From Bacillus sp. V3-13 (GTDB lineage: Bacteria > Bacillota > Bacilli > Bacillales > Cytobacillaceae), in NCBI RefSeq assembly GCF_002860165.1, contig NZ_PGUZ01000053.1, positions 1 through 64,000 on the forward strand: DNA of 64,000 nucleotides, written 5' to 3'. A model generated the notes under the pieces. It was not told the DNA's origin. It saw only the letters and a program-made list of their open reading frames with translations, and did not search any database. Below, piece after piece: positions 27,218-36,409 of this stretch (positions are counted from its first letter, which is position 1; each line of letters starts with the position of its first letter). The position numbers were made by a program, and so were the translations under genes.

Positions 27218-28207
27218 ATGAAAGTCTTTTTCAGAATTTTGCTTGTAATAAGTTTATTCGTCATCACCGCTTGTACGCCATCAGCTAATACCGAGGAGAA
27301 TAAAAGCGGTAAGGAGCTGAAAATCGGAATTATGCTTTCCGATGTTGGCCTTGGTGACCAATCATTCAGTGATGCCGGGTTTATGGGATTGGAAAAAGCG
27401 AGAGATGAGCTCGGTATTGTTTTTGACTATAGAGAAATTTCCGAGACCGGCGATTATGAAACGGGTTTGAGAGAGCTGGCCGATGAAGGCAATGAAATTG
27501 TCATTGGACTGGGCTTTATGGTTCAGGAAGCATTGGAAACGGTAGCAAAGGAATATCCGGATACCGACTTTTTGATCGTCGATTCTGCATCAGAGGTGGA
27601 TAATGTTTATTCTGTTATCTTTAAGGAACAAGAGGGCAGCTATTTAATCGGCTATCTTGCCGGAATGAAAACAAATTCAAATGTTGTCGGCTTTATCGGA
27701 GGGGTGGATGTCCCGCTGATCCGGAAATTCGCCGCCGGTTTTGCCCAGGGTGCAAAAGACGCTAATCCTGATGTGCAAATCGTCAATGAGTATGCCGGAG
27801 ACTTCGGTAAACCCGGGCTTGGTGCAACAATCGCACAAGGAATGATTGCAAAAGGGGCGGATTTCATTTATCCGGCGGCCGGCCTAACCGGCATGGGTGC
27901 TCTGAAAGAGGCAGAAAGCAATGGGATTTATTCATTTGGTGTCGACTCTGACCAATACTTTCTCGCGGAAAAATCGGTTGTCACTTCGATGGTGAAAAAA
28001 ATTGACAATGCGATTTTCTCCGTTATTAAAACGTATAAAGAAACCGGAAAAATCCCTGAAAAACACATTGAGCTTGGCTTAAAAGAGGATGGTGTCGGTC
28101 TCGCTGATATCCGCGTCCTGGAGTTAACGGAGGATGAGCAAAACAGGCTCGCTGAAAAGATCGAGGAAATCCAATCCGGAGCGATAAAAGTCAACACTGA
28201 CTACTAG
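27218..28207 (+). CDS. BMP-family substrate-binding lipoprotein
   Basis: A 329-residue lipoprotein: an N-terminal signal ([15 protein letters not shown]) ends in the lipobox ITAC, then the basic membrane protein (BMP) domain follows ([58 protein letters not shown]). BMP proteins usually bind nucleosides for an ABC importer, but no permease or ATPase gene lies here. Instead a chemoreceptor gene starts 22 bases downstream on the same strand, so this protein may present a ligand to that receptor; that role is inference. AGGAGG precedes ATG 27218. Confidence 0.88.
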   Translation: MKVFFRILLVISLFVITACTPSANTEENKSGKELKIGIMLSDVGLGDQSFSDAGFMGLEKARDELGIVFDYREISETGDYETGLRELADEGNEIVIGLGFMVQEALETVAKEYPDTDFLIVDSASEVDNVYSVIFKEQEGSYLIGYLAGMKTNSNVVGFIGGVDVPLIRKFAAGFAQGAKDANPDVQIVNEYAGDFGKPGLGATIAQGMIAKGADFIYPAAGLTGMGALKEAESNGIYSFGVDSDQYFLAEKSVVTSMVKKIDNAIFSVIKTYKETGKIPEKHIELGLKEDGVGLADIRVLELTEDEQNRLAEKIEEIQSGAIKVNTDY

Positions 28208-28229
28208 AGAGAAAGGAAGGGTACCCGCT

Positions 28230-29882
28230 ATGAATCTTAGAACGAAACTTTTGTCAAATTCGTTAATTCCGCTGGCAATTGCGGTCATCATGATCGGATT
28301 TATTATCTATCAAATGACACAAATCCAATCATCCAATCAAAACGACGTTCAAAACCTGGTAGATGCTCAAAAACTTAATGCTTCGATTTTATCTGCCGAG
28401 CAAGCTTTGGCCACCTATTCCGGTTCTCCAACAGCAGGAAATGCTCATAATGTGAAGGCTGCTTTTGCAGCTGTGAAAGAGATAAAGGAGCAGCTTGGGA
28501 AAAATATTAGTGACAAAACAGAATTAAAACAGCTGGCAAAGGTGGATGAAAAGTTCTCGAAATTGGAAGATGCATCTGTTTTGGCACTCGAAAAAGGGGA
28601 TGTTACGGAAGCGAAAAGGCAGTCCTTTCGCACAAAGGGAGTTGCCAACGATGTTTATTTATTTAATAAACAGATCAATGAGGGCTATGATGCCAACCAG
28701 AAGTTAATTAAGGATCAAATTTCGTTTATTATTACGAGTTCACTGATTGGCAGCATATTTTTGCTGGTTTTAACCGGGTTATTGACGTTCGTGTTTACGA
28801 AGAAAATAGCGTCGCCATTGAAAAGTCTCGCCGATAGCGCAAGAAGGATTGCGGGTGGCGATTTAACAGTTGAAATTGAAAACAGCAGGTCCAATGATGA
28901 AATCGGTCAACTGAACACAGCCTTTAAGCAAATGGCTGATAATTTGAAAAATCTCATCAACCATCTTTCCGACAGTTCAAGTCAGGTGGCAGCATCCTCC
29001 CAGCAGCTTTCGGCAACCGCAGAGGAATCGTTCCAGCTTACATCGAATCTTGCTGCCAGAATGAAAGAAGTGGCGGCAGGGGCAGAGCACCAGATGAGCA
29101 TGTCGCAGGAAAGTGCTGTTTCTGTAGAAGAAACAAGTATCGGAATTACGAAAATTGCAGAAAACGCATCGCTGCTTTCAGAGCTTACAAATGAAACTGT
29201 AGCGAAAGCAGAAGAAGGATCGGCCTTTGTTGAAAAAACGGTACAACAAATGGATGAAATTCATATATCTGTGGATACGACTGATTCAAAGGTACAAAAT
29301 TTAAGCATGCGTTCCCTTGAAATTGGTGAAATTGTCGGAATGATTTCGGCGATTGCCGAACAGACGAACCTCCTTGCTCTGAATGCTGCGATTGAAGCGG
29401 CGCGTGCAGGCGAGTCAGGAAAAGGCTTTGCTGTCGTGGCAGGAGAAGTTAAAAAGCTTGCCGAACAAACCAATTCCTCGGCAAAGCAAATCAGTGATAT
29501 CGTTGTTGAAGTACAGAAGGAAACGGAAAGTTCTGTAGCAGCCATGAACGAGGTAAGAAGTCAGGTTCAAGAAGGAATTCAGATTACCGGCGAGACAAAA
29601 GCGAAATTTACAGAAATATTGGCGGCGATGGCGGAGATGATTTATCAAATTGAGGATATCTCGGCGACAAGTGAAGAGATTTCTGCCGGATCGGAAGAAG
29701 TGGCAGCTTCCGTCCAGGAGATGGCAGCAGTTGCCAAGCAATCTTCAGCCGGTACAGTTGAAGCAGCGGCATCCGCCGAGAAGCAGTTGGAGGCAATTAA
29801 CGACATTAACCAGGCTGTGGGCAAGCTTACCGAAATGGCAGGCAGTATGGAGTCGATATTGGCCAAGTTTAAAATGAAATAA
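28230..29882 (+). CDS. Methyl-accepting chemotaxis protein
   Basis: A 550-residue transmembrane chemoreceptor. TM1 is about residues 12-28, a short extracellular four-helix-type sensor region (about 30-170) follows, TM2 is about 172-193, then HAMP (about 195-245) and a coiled-coil signalling domain whose tip is [18 protein letters not shown]. Methylation-helix Gln/Glu pairs are present, but the receptor lacks a C-terminal CheR-binding pentapeptide. It shares a transcript with the BMP lipoprotein, and its sensor region is small and lacks a Cache fold by eye, consistent with sensing through a partner. Confidence 0.92.
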   Translation: MNLRTKLLSNSLIPLAIAVIMIGFIIYQMTQIQSSNQNDVQNLVDAQKLNASILSAEQALATYSGSPTAGNAHNVKAAFAAVKEIKEQLGKNISDKTELKQLAKVDEKFSKLEDASVLALEKGDVTEAKRQSFRTKGVANDVYLFNKQINEGYDANQKLIKDQISFIITSSLIGSIFLLVLTGLLTFVFTKKIASPLKSLADSARRIAGGDLTVEIENSRSNDEIGQLNTAFKQMADNLKNLINHLSDSSSQVAASSQQLSATAEESFQLTSNLAARMKEVAAGAEHQMSMSQESAVSVEETSIGITKIAENASLLSELTNETVAKAEEGSAFVEKTVQQMDEIHISVDTTDSKVQNLSMRSLEIGEIVGMISAIAEQTNLLALNAAIEAARAGESGKGFAVVAGEVKKLAEQTNSSAKQISDIVVEVQKETESSVAAMNEVRSQVQEGIQITGETKAKFTEILAAMAEMIYQIEDISATSEEISAGSEEVAASVQEMAAVAKQSSAGTVEAAASAEKQLEAINDINQAVGKLTEMAGSMESILAKFKMK

Positions 29883-29891
29883 GCAGGATTC

Positions 29892-29930
29892 AGCCTGTTC
29901 CAGATGCATGGAACAGGCTTGTTTGTTTTC
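29892..29930 (+). terminator. Terminator of the MCP gene
   Basis: A 10-bp stem, AGCCTGTTCC paired with GGAACAGGCT, eight-base loop, then TGTTTGTTTTC. Confidence 0.85.
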
Positions 29931-30086
29931 ATGGTTACCTGCCTATTTTTACAATGACAGCTGCCTTGAAACCTGCGTTCTGTCTGCTGTTAAGGAGTAT
30001 ATCCCCAAAATTTATCGGAAGCCTATAAACACTTATACCATAAGTTGAATAAGATATAATGAAATTCGAAAAAGGAGGTTATTGAT

Positions 30087-30188
30087 ATGTCAGGTGACTA
30101 TGGATATGGCGGCGGTTTTGCGCTGCTGGTTGTTTTGTTTATCCTGTTAATTATCATTGGAGCATCGTGGGGTTACGGAGGATTTTAA
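30087..30188 (+). CDS. YjcZ-family sporulation protein, 33 residues
   Basis: A tiny membrane protein: [10 protein letters not shown] followed by a single hydrophobic helix ([17 protein letters not shown]) and WGYGGF. The [16 protein letters not shown] core is diagnostic of the YjcZ/YrzQ-type sporulation proteins of Bacillus. AAAGGAGG lies eight bases before ATG 30087. It is tandem with a paralogue 30 bases downstream. The molecular function of this family is unknown. Confidence 0.9.
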   Translation: MSGDYGYGGGFALLVVLFILLIIIGASWGYGGF

Positions 30189-30218
30189 TAAATTTCCTAT
30201 TATAAAGGAGGTTTTATG

Positions 30219-30347
30219 ATGTACGGCTACGGCTATGGTTATGGCTGCGGCTACGGTTATCCCGGAGGATATTACGGCGGTTTTGCATTAATCGTCGTGC
30301 TGTTTATCCTGCTGATCATTGTAGGGGCGGCTTGTTTTAAATTTTAA
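30219..30347 (+). CDS. YjcZ-family sporulation protein, 42 residues
   Basis: Paralogue of the preceding gene: a Gly/Tyr-rich head ([20 protein letters not shown]), then the same helix [17 protein letters not shown] and a short CFKF tail. The double ATG at 30216/30219 follows AAAGGAGG; 30219 has the better spacing. The head is a GY repeat resembling coat or structural proteins. It is followed by a terminator. Confidence 0.9.
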   Translation: MYGYGYGYGCGYGYPGGYYGGFALIVVLFILLIIVGAACFKF

Positions 30348-30356
30348 TCGCTGTTA

Positions 30357-30389
30357 GGGTGATTGCGCGCCAGCAATCATCCTTTTTTA
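30357..30389 (+). terminator. Terminator of the YjcZ pair
   Basis: A 10-bp stem with one G-U pair, GGGTGATTGC paired with GCAATCATCC, followed by TTTTTT. Confidence 0.85.
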
Positions 30390-30427
30390 TGAAGGAATTG
30401 AAAAACAAAAAGAAACGAAAGTCAAAT

Positions 30428-30448
30428 TTTGATAAGCGCGCTTGATCA
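30428..30448. promoter_or_regulatory. Palindrome AAGCGCGCTT upstream of the sugar importer
   Basis: A perfect 10-bp palindrome, AAGCGCGCTT at 30434-30443, inside TGAT/ATCA-like flanks, about 185 bases before the importer operon. The central CG is typical of LacI-family operators. No LacI gene is in the window; function is unproven. Confidence 0.35.
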
Positions 30449-30627
30449 TGAGTACAAACAGCTTCTTGCCTTAAAAAAGAATCGTTTTGATGGCAGCTGA
30501 ATTCGAGCTTTATTCCCCCAAAAATTTACATTTTTCGCAAAAAACTTCACCTTATGAAGTTTAAGAGAAGAACAAGCGGGTATCTATTGTATGTGCAATT
30601 TAAAAATCTACACCTGGGGGGATAAGA

Positions 30628-31920
30628 ATGAGGAAGCGAATGCTGTTAATTCTAGCTGTGTTTTTAATACTGGGGTCCCTTGCCGGCTGCTCCGGGGGAA
30701 ACAGCGCTGAAGCCGAAAAAACGGAAGACGGCAAAGTGGTTGTCGATTTTTGGACTTTTTGGGGATCTGAAACAAGAAGGCCGATAATCGAAAAGATTAT
30801 TGAGGACTTCAACAACTCTCAAGATAAAATTGTGGTTAAACATACTTATCTTCCATGGGGAGATATTTGGACAAAAAACCTCGCTTCCGTTGCAGCGGGA
30901 AATCCTGCAGATGTCATTATTAATGATATTAACAATGTCAGCCAGCGAGCTAAAAACGGACAGGTTGAAGATATAAGCAAATACTTGGATGATTCGTTTA
31001 AGAATCAATTTTACCCGCATTTATGGGAAACTGTCGTTTATGAAAATAAAACTTACGCAGTTCCGTTTAATACAGATACCAGGATGTTGTTTTATAATAA
31101 AAAAGCTTTTCAGGAAGCAGGGCTGGATCCTAATAAGCCACCGCAAACTTGGGCCGAGCTTGAAGAATATGCAATCAAGCTTGACAAGAAGAACGGAGAA
31201 ACTTATGAAAGAATCGGCTTTTACCCTCTCTGGGATAACCCGAATGCTTCAGCCTGGATGATGAACGCCGATAATGGCACAGGTTATATCGAAGATGGTG
31301 AACTAAAGATTAATACACCGAAAAAAGTTGAAGCATTAGAATGGCTGCTTAAATGGCAGGACCGCATCGGTGCGAAAAATGTGCAAGCTTTCAAGGCTGA
31401 ATTTGGCAGTGAACAGTCAAATCCGTTCATTGCAGAAAAGGTAGCGATGTGGACCGACGTCGGCACGTTCTATACCCAGATCCGCGATTATGGCCAGCAC
31501 CTCGACTTTGGTGTGGCCCCGATTCCGTCGTTTACTGAAGGATCGGGTCATTGGTCTGAAGGCGGCGGATTCGTCGCGGAAGTTCCAAAAGGTTCTGACA
31601 GTCCGGAAGAAGCAGTTGAATTTATTAAATATTTGACTGGACCAGAAGCGCAAAAATATTGGGCAATGGAAAACTTTGATAATGCTGCCAATATTGAAGC
31701 GGCAGAAGCAACAATGAACGAATTGCAGGGCAAGGACAAAGAGGTATATGAAGCGACAGTAAGAAATCTCGAGGAAACAAAAATGGGTCCTGTCCCAGTT
31801 GAATATCCTGAATATCATGACCGCATCAATCCGGTGATTGATAATATCATGAGAGGAAAAATCTCTCCTGAAAAAGGATTGGAAAAGGCTGAAAAAGATG
31901 TTGAAAGTATAAAAAAATAA
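30628..31920 (+). CDS. Sugar ABC transporter substrate-binding lipoprotein
   Basis: A 430-residue extracellular binding protein of the MalE/UgpB family (cluster 1). The signal peptide ends at the lipobox LAGC, then DFWTFWGSETRRPIIEKII begins the mature domain, and PFNTDTRMLFYNKKAF and WSEGGGFVAEVPKGSDSPEEA are typical family segments. It delivers a sugar, perhaps an oligosaccharide, to the two permeases that follow. The start ATG follows GGGGGGAT. A 12-bp stem-loop separates it from the permease genes. The ligand cannot be read from sequence; the trehalose genes nearby suggest alpha-glucosides, weakly. Confidence 0.9.
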   Translation: MRKRMLLILAVFLILGSLAGCSGGNSAEAEKTEDGKVVVDFWTFWGSETRRPIIEKIIEDFNNSQDKIVVKHTYLPWGDIWTKNLASVAAGNPADVIINDINNVSQRAKNGQVEDISKYLDDSFKNQFYPHLWETVVYENKTYAVPFNTDTRMLFYNKKAFQEAGLDPNKPPQTWAELEEYAIKLDKKNGETYERIGFYPLWDNPNASAWMMNADNGTGYIEDGELKINTPKKVEALEWLLKWQDRIGAKNVQAFKAEFGSEQSNPFIAEKVAMWTDVGTFYTQIRDYGQHLDFGVAPIPSFTEGSGHWSEGGGFVAEVPKGSDSPEEAVEFIKYLTGPEAQKYWAMENFDNAANIEAAEATMNELQGKDKEVYEATVRNLEETKMGPVPVEYPEYHDRINPVIDNIMRGKISPEKGLEKAEKDVESIKK

Positions 31921-31930
31921 TAAGTGCGTG

Positions 31931-31966
31931 AAAGAGAGAAGGATAAATCGCCTTCTCTCTTTCCTT
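31931..31966 (+). terminator. Intercistronic hairpin between binding protein and permeases
   Basis: A perfect 12-bp stem, AAAGAGAGAAGG paired with CCTTCTCTCTTT, with an eight-base loop and only a short T tail. Such leaky hairpins are common after binding-protein genes and keep their mRNA more abundant than that of the permeases. Confidence 0.65.
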
Positions 31967-31989
31967 AAAAAAATAGAGGGGTGAGGAGT

Positions 31990-32997
31990 TTGAAATCATA
32001 TGATTCTTCTGCTTATACGGAAACTGGAACAAGCATTGTCCAAAAACGAACAAAACAACGTGAAGAAACAGCCATTCAAACGCAAGCTCCGAGGCGTTTA
32101 TCGAAAAGGATGAGAGAGAATCTGTTCGGCTATTTATTTATAAGCCCCTGGATGGTCGGCTTTATTGGATTACTGTTGGGACCGCTTCTCTTTTCTTTAT
32201 ATACGAGCTTTACAGACTATAATATCACTTCGAAGATGAATTTTATCGGCCTTGAGAATTATAAACGCATGTTTACAATCGATGATCTATTTATGACTTC
32301 TTTATGGAACACGCTTTATTACGTGTTATTCTCGGTACCTTTAACGACGATCGGGGCGATCCTGCTTGCTGTCCTTTTAAATCAGAAGGTAAAAGGAATG
32401 AAAGTTTTCCGCACAATTTATTACTTGCCTGCGATTCTTTCAGGCGTCGCTGTTTATTTTTTATGGATGCAGCTGCTCAGCCCGTCAACAGGATTGGTCA
32501 ATACTTTTCTCGGCTGGTTTGGTATTGAAGGACCGGCCTGGCTGTTTGACCCTGAATGGACAAAGCCCGCCCTGTTGTTAATGAAGATGTGGAGTGTCGG
32601 CGGCGGAATGCTGCTTTATTTAGCGAGCCTTCAAGGTGTATCGGGAAGCTTGTATGAAGCGGCTGAACTCGATGGGGCGAGTTCCTTCCAAAAGTTTTTC
32701 TACATTACTTTGCCAATGATATCACCGATTATTTTCTTTGACGTCATTACAAGCACGATTGGGTCATTCCAGGTGTTCCAGGAAGCCTATGTCATGTCGA
32801 AAAACGGCGATGGCGGGCCGGCAAATTCACTGCTCTTTTATAATCTTCATATGTGGAATAATGCTTTTGAAATTTTCGATATGGGATACGCTTCGGCAAT
32901 GGCCTGGCTTCTGTTTATCATTGTCATGGTGTTAACGTTTGTTAATTTGAAGCTTGGAAAACGATGGGTTCATTATGAAGGGGGAGATAACAAATGA
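31990..32997 (+). CDS. Sugar ABC transporter permease, MalF type
   Basis: A 335-residue integral membrane protein with six or more helices after a hydrophilic N-terminal 35 residues, and the EAA loop near EAAELDGASSFQKFFYITLP, which contacts the ATPase. The start is TTG 31990, preceded by GGGTGAGGAG; GTG 31981 lies inside that site. It overlaps the next permease by four bases (ATGA). It pairs with the permease at 32994 to form the membrane channel. Confidence 0.9.
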   Translation: MKSYDSSAYTETGTSIVQKRTKQREETAIQTQAPRRLSKRMRENLFGYLFISPWMVGFIGLLLGPLLFSLYTSFTDYNITSKMNFIGLENYKRMFTIDDLFMTSLWNTLYYVLFSVPLTTIGAILLAVLLNQKVKGMKVFRTIYYLPAILSGVAVYFLWMQLLSPSTGLVNTFLGWFGIEGPAWLFDPEWTKPALLLMKMWSVGGGMLLYLASLQGVSGSLYEAAELDGASSFQKFFYITLPMISPIIFFDVITSTIGSFQVFQEAYVMSKNGDGGPANSLLFYNLHMWNNAFEIFDMGYASAMAWLLFIIVMVLTFVNLKLGKRWVHYEGGDNK

Positions 32998-33869
32998 AGA
33001 CTGCCCCGGTTTCTGCGCCAAAATTTTATGAGTCGAAAAAGTTTAAAACAAAGCTTAAAAACTATATCGTCATGTTATTATTAATAGCCGGAAGTGTTGT
33101 GATTCTTTCACCTTTATGGTGGATGATTTCGACTTCATTGAAGTCGCCGCAAGAGATCGCCCAATACCCGCCGTCCTTTTTCCCGAGCGAGTTCCGCTTC
33201 TCAAATTACATTGAGGCATGGAAAACAGCTCCTTTTACGCGCTGGGCTTTAAATACACTGTTTATTGCTGTATGTGTGACGTTGGGAAGCGTGTTGGTCA
33301 ATTCGCTGGTCGCTTATTCTTTTGCAAAAATTCGTTTTAAGGGAAGAAATGTCCTTTTCGTCATCGTTCTCTCAACGATGCTGATCCCCGGATTCGTCAC
33401 GATGGTTCCTCAGTATATTTTGTTTTCAAACTTGGGCTGGTTAAATACGTACTTGCCTTTAATCGTTCCTGCCTTTTTAGGCAGTGCCTTTTTTATCTTT
33501 TTGCTGCGCCAGTTTATGATGTCAATTCCAAATGAGCTGATAGAAGCCGCCGTGCTTGACGGGGCTAACCATTTCCACATTTGGTGGAATATCGCTTTGC
33601 CGCTGACCAAACCAGCTCTGGTGGCCGTAGCGATTCTGGCATTCAATGGCGCATGGAACGATTTGCTCGGACCGCTGCTTTATATAAATGACGAAAGCTT
33701 ATACACATTGCAAATTGGACTGCAAACCTTTAAAGGAACCGTGCAAATCCAATGGCATTACTTAATGTCGATGTCAGTCATGGTCTTGCTGCCGGTCGTT
33801 CTCTTATTCTTCTTCTTTCAGCGATATTTTATTGAAGGATCTAATATCAGTTCCGGCTCGAAGGGGTAA
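32994..33869 (+). CDS. Sugar ABC transporter permease, MalG type
   Basis: A 291-residue permease with six predicted helices and an EAA loop (EAAVLDGANHFHIWWNIALP). N-terminal STSLKSPQEIAQYPPSFFP is typical of MalG-type partners. No ATPase gene is present in the operon; in B. subtilis the shared ATPase MsmX energises several such importers, and a similar arrangement is likely. Ends just before a terminator. Confidence 0.9.
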   Translation: MKTAPVSAPKFYESKKFKTKLKNYIVMLLLIAGSVVILSPLWWMISTSLKSPQEIAQYPPSFFPSEFRFSNYIEAWKTAPFTRWALNTLFIAVCVTLGSVLVNSLVAYSFAKIRFKGRNVLFVIVLSTMLIPGFVTMVPQYILFSNLGWLNTYLPLIVPAFLGSAFFIFLLRQFMMSIPNELIEAAVLDGANHFHIWWNIALPLTKPALVAVAILAFNGAWNDLLGPLLYINDESLYTLQIGLQTFKGTVQIQWHYLMSMSVMVLLPVVLLFFFFQRYFIEGSNISSGSKG

Positions 33870-33997
33870 CTGATAAACTTTTATACCGCATAAAATAAAT
33901 CTCATGTAACACATGGGGTTTTGGCGGTTTCTTTAGGAGAAATCAATACCGATAAGCTTTATTGAGTAGCCCTCCCATCAAAATTCAACAGTAATAA

Positions 33998-34034
33998 TAA
34001 AGGCCCTGACGGATTTTGTCATGGCCTTTATTTA
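33998..34034. terminator. Bidirectional terminator
   Basis: TAAAGGCC paired with GGCCTTTA, with an inner TGAC/GTCA pair, then TTTATTTATT. It separates the importer from the convergent DUF1232 gene. Confidence 0.8.
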
Positions 34035-34038
34035 TTGG

Positions 34039-34473
34039 TTATTGCTTTATGCTGCCGGGCTTGTTTGGATCGACAAAGACATGGGTTTGTGCAGCTTTCC
34101 ATGCTTTAAATTTTTCTAAATCAGCGGATATTTGTTTGAAAGCATAAGCGATGACCGCTGCATCATCGACAAGGCCAAGGCCAATAATAAAGTCCGGAAT
34201 AATATCGATCGGCGAAACAAAGTAAATAATTACCGCCAAAATAGTAATAAGCGAGCGGGTTGGGAGACGATATTCCCCCTTTATCCACATTCGGATCATG
34301 TCAAAAAACAGCTGCAGCTTGTCCCATGTTTCAGCAAGCGCCCCTTTACTCCGATTGGCTTTATTCATTGCCTCTTTGAGCAAATTTCGAGCTTTAGCGG
34401 GATCCTTGGCATACCCGCCAGCCTTTGATTCATATTTTTGAAGTTCTTTTTCCACCTTTTCGTCTGTTGGCAT
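34039..34473 (-). CDS. YkvA-like DUF1232 protein
   Basis: A 144-residue protein with a helical N-terminal part and the DUF1232 motif around residues 70-105 (LPTRSLITILAVIIYFVSPIDIIPDFI, of which the SPIDxIPDFI core is diagnostic), containing one or two membrane segments. GLVDDAAVIAYAFKQI follows, as usual in the family. Function unknown. It is a single gene, convergent with the sugar importer. Confidence 0.85.
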   Translation of the reverse strand: MPTDEKVEKELQKYESKAGGYAKDPAKARNLLKEAMNKANRSKGALAETWDKLQLFFDMIRMWIKGEYRLPTRSLITILAVIIYFVSPIDIIPDFIIGLGLVDDAAVIAYAFKQISADLEKFKAWKAAQTHVFVDPNKPGSIKQ

Positions 34474-34695
34474 ACCGATTCCTCACTTTATCATTTTTTT
34501 TACTATCTATTTTCCTGCAATTGCTCGAACATAAACCTATTGATTTTTAGGTCGCAGTGACTGCTTCTTTATAAAATTGTACCACAAAGCGGCCAATGCC
34601 CGGGTGTCGCAGCTTCGTCCAGGTTCTTGCTGAAATAGAGTTGTTTCTTTTTAATTGCTTAAAGTTTCAAAATTAAAAGATATAAGACTTATTTA

Positions 34696-34754
34696 TTGAC
34701 CCGCCTGATAGATAGATGTAAAATGAAAGCGTCAACAGACATGTATATACAAGT
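34696..34754 (+). promoter_or_regulatory. tre promoter with cre-like site and TreR-type operator
   Basis: A strong sigma-A promoter, TTGACC (34696-34701), 17-bp spacer, TAAAAT (34719-34724). A cre-like sequence at 34723-34738, ATGAAAGCGTCAACAG, has two mismatches to the consensus. At 34742-34751 TGTATATACA is the core palindrome of the tre operator known in B. subtilis (TTGTATATACAA). Both sites lie at or just after the transcription start. The rest of the 34474-34881 gap holds no gene. Confidence 0.7.
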
Positions 34755-34881
34755 TTGGATTTGTTCCAAATTACTGCTTACCTAGTGACAGGATATAACT
34801 GGACCTTTTAACAAATAATACAGTAAGGAAAAAGCAGTTTTCTATTTCACCTTTGTAAAATCATCACAGGAGGAAAGATAA

Positions 34882-36285
34882 ATGAGCGATAACAGGAAAT
34901 CTGCCGAACAGATCGTCGAGGCCGTTGGCGGAAAAGACAATATTGCCGCCGCCACACATTGTGTAACCCGGCTCCGGTTTGCTTTAAAGGATGAGGATAA
35001 AGTAGATAAAGAAAAACTTGAAGATATTGATCTGGTTAAAGGTTCTTTTTCGGCAAATGGGCAATTCCAGGTTGTCATTGGCCAGGGAACAGTTGATAAA
35101 GTATACAACGAAATGGTAGACATCACTGGAATCGGCCGCGCTTCGAAGGAAGAAATAAAAACAGCCGCTGCAGAAAAGCTTAATCCTTTGCAAAAAGCAA
35201 TCAAAACACTTGCGGATATCTTTATTCCGATTCTGCCAGCGATTGTGACTGCCGGTTTATTGATGGGGATCAACAATATTATGACAGCCCCGGATATATT
35301 TTTTGATGACCAGTCTTTCGTTGATGTTTATGAAAACTGGGCTGACCTGGCTGGCATGATTAACCTGATCGCCAATACCGCATTCGTATTTTTGCCGGGT
35401 TTAATTGGCTGGAGTGCTGTCAACCGCTTTGGTGGAAGCCCGTTACTCGGGATTGTTCTCGGTTTAATGCTCGTACACCCTGATTTATTAAATGCCTGGG
35501 GGTATGGCGCAGCCGATGAGGTTCCAACCTGGAACTTGTTTGGTCTCGAAGTGCAACAAGTCGGCTACCAGGGCCAGGTTTTGCCGGTTTTAGTCGCTTC
35601 TTACGTGCTGGCCAGAATTGAAATATTTTTACGAAAGCGCATCCCTGATGGATTTCAACTGTTAACAGTTGCGCCGATTGCATTACTGGTAACTGGCTTT
35701 CTTTCCTTTATCGCGATTGGCCCGATCACTTTTTATATTGGAAACCTGATAACTGATGGAGTCGTCGCCATTTTTGATGTGGCACCTGCGCTTGGCGGCT
35801 TGATTTACGGCGGGCTGTATGCGCCGCTTGTTATCACAGGCATGCACCATACATTCCTGGCGGTTGACCTTCAGTTGATTGGTACGATCGGCGGAACATT
35901 CCTGTGGCCGATGGTAGCCTTGTCAAACATTGCCCAGGGGGCAGCAGCTTTTGCGATGATGGTCATTCACCGGAAAAACGACAAGCTGAAAGGATTGGCG
36001 TTAACCTCATCTATTTCAGCATGGCTCGGGATTACCGAACCCGCCATGTTCGGGGTAAACCTTCGCTTTCGATATCCGTTTTTTGCTGCGATAATCGGCT
36101 CAGCGATCGCAGGGGTCCTGCTTGCGATAAATGCTGTCCAGGCTGCATCAATCGGTGTTGGTGGTTTGCCGGGGATCTTTTCAATCATGGCAGAGTATTG
36201 GAGTGTGTTCTTTATCGGAATGCTTATCGTATTAATTGTCCCGTTTGTTCTGACAATTGTATTTTCAAGATTAAAAAAAGCTTAA
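34882..36285 (+). CDS. treP: Trehalose-specific PTS EIIBC component
   Basis: A 467-residue transporter with an N-terminal EIIB domain (phosphorylated Cys27 in ATHCVTRLRF) and a C-terminal EIIC domain of about ten membrane helices, including TGMHHTFLAVDLQLIG and SAWLGITEPAMFGV. It lacks an EIIA domain, so an EIIA of the glucose type must be supplied elsewhere. It imports trehalose as trehalose 6-phosphate. AGGAGG lies before ATG 34882. It is followed by treA and preceded by the tre promoter; no treR is present. Confidence 0.9.
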   Translation: MSDNRKSAEQIVEAVGGKDNIAAATHCVTRLRFALKDEDKVDKEKLEDIDLVKGSFSANGQFQVVIGQGTVDKVYNEMVDITGIGRASKEEIKTAAAEKLNPLQKAIKTLADIFIPILPAIVTAGLLMGINNIMTAPDIFFDDQSFVDVYENWADLAGMINLIANTAFVFLPGLIGWSAVNRFGGSPLLGIVLGLMLVHPDLLNAWGYGAADEVPTWNLFGLEVQQVGYQGQVLPVLVASYVLARIEIFLRKRIPDGFQLLTVAPIALLVTGFLSFIAIGPITFYIGNLITDGVVAIFDVAPALGGLIYGGLYAPLVITGMHHTFLAVDLQLIGTIGGTFLWPMVALSNIAQGAAAFAMMVIHRKNDKLKGLALTSSISAWLGITEPAMFGVNLRFRYPFFAAIIGSAIAGVLLAINAVQAASIGVGGLPGIFSIMAEYWSVFFIGMLIVLIVPFVLTIVFSRLKKA

Positions 36286-36409
36286 TCAGGCCATATTATG
36301 CCATGGAATCTAAACATTCCATGGTATCCATATTTCCTGATGATCAGGGAAAGCAATGAGAAGTTTCAAAATCCAACAGCAAAAACATTAAAGAATAGCA
36401 GGTGTGATC

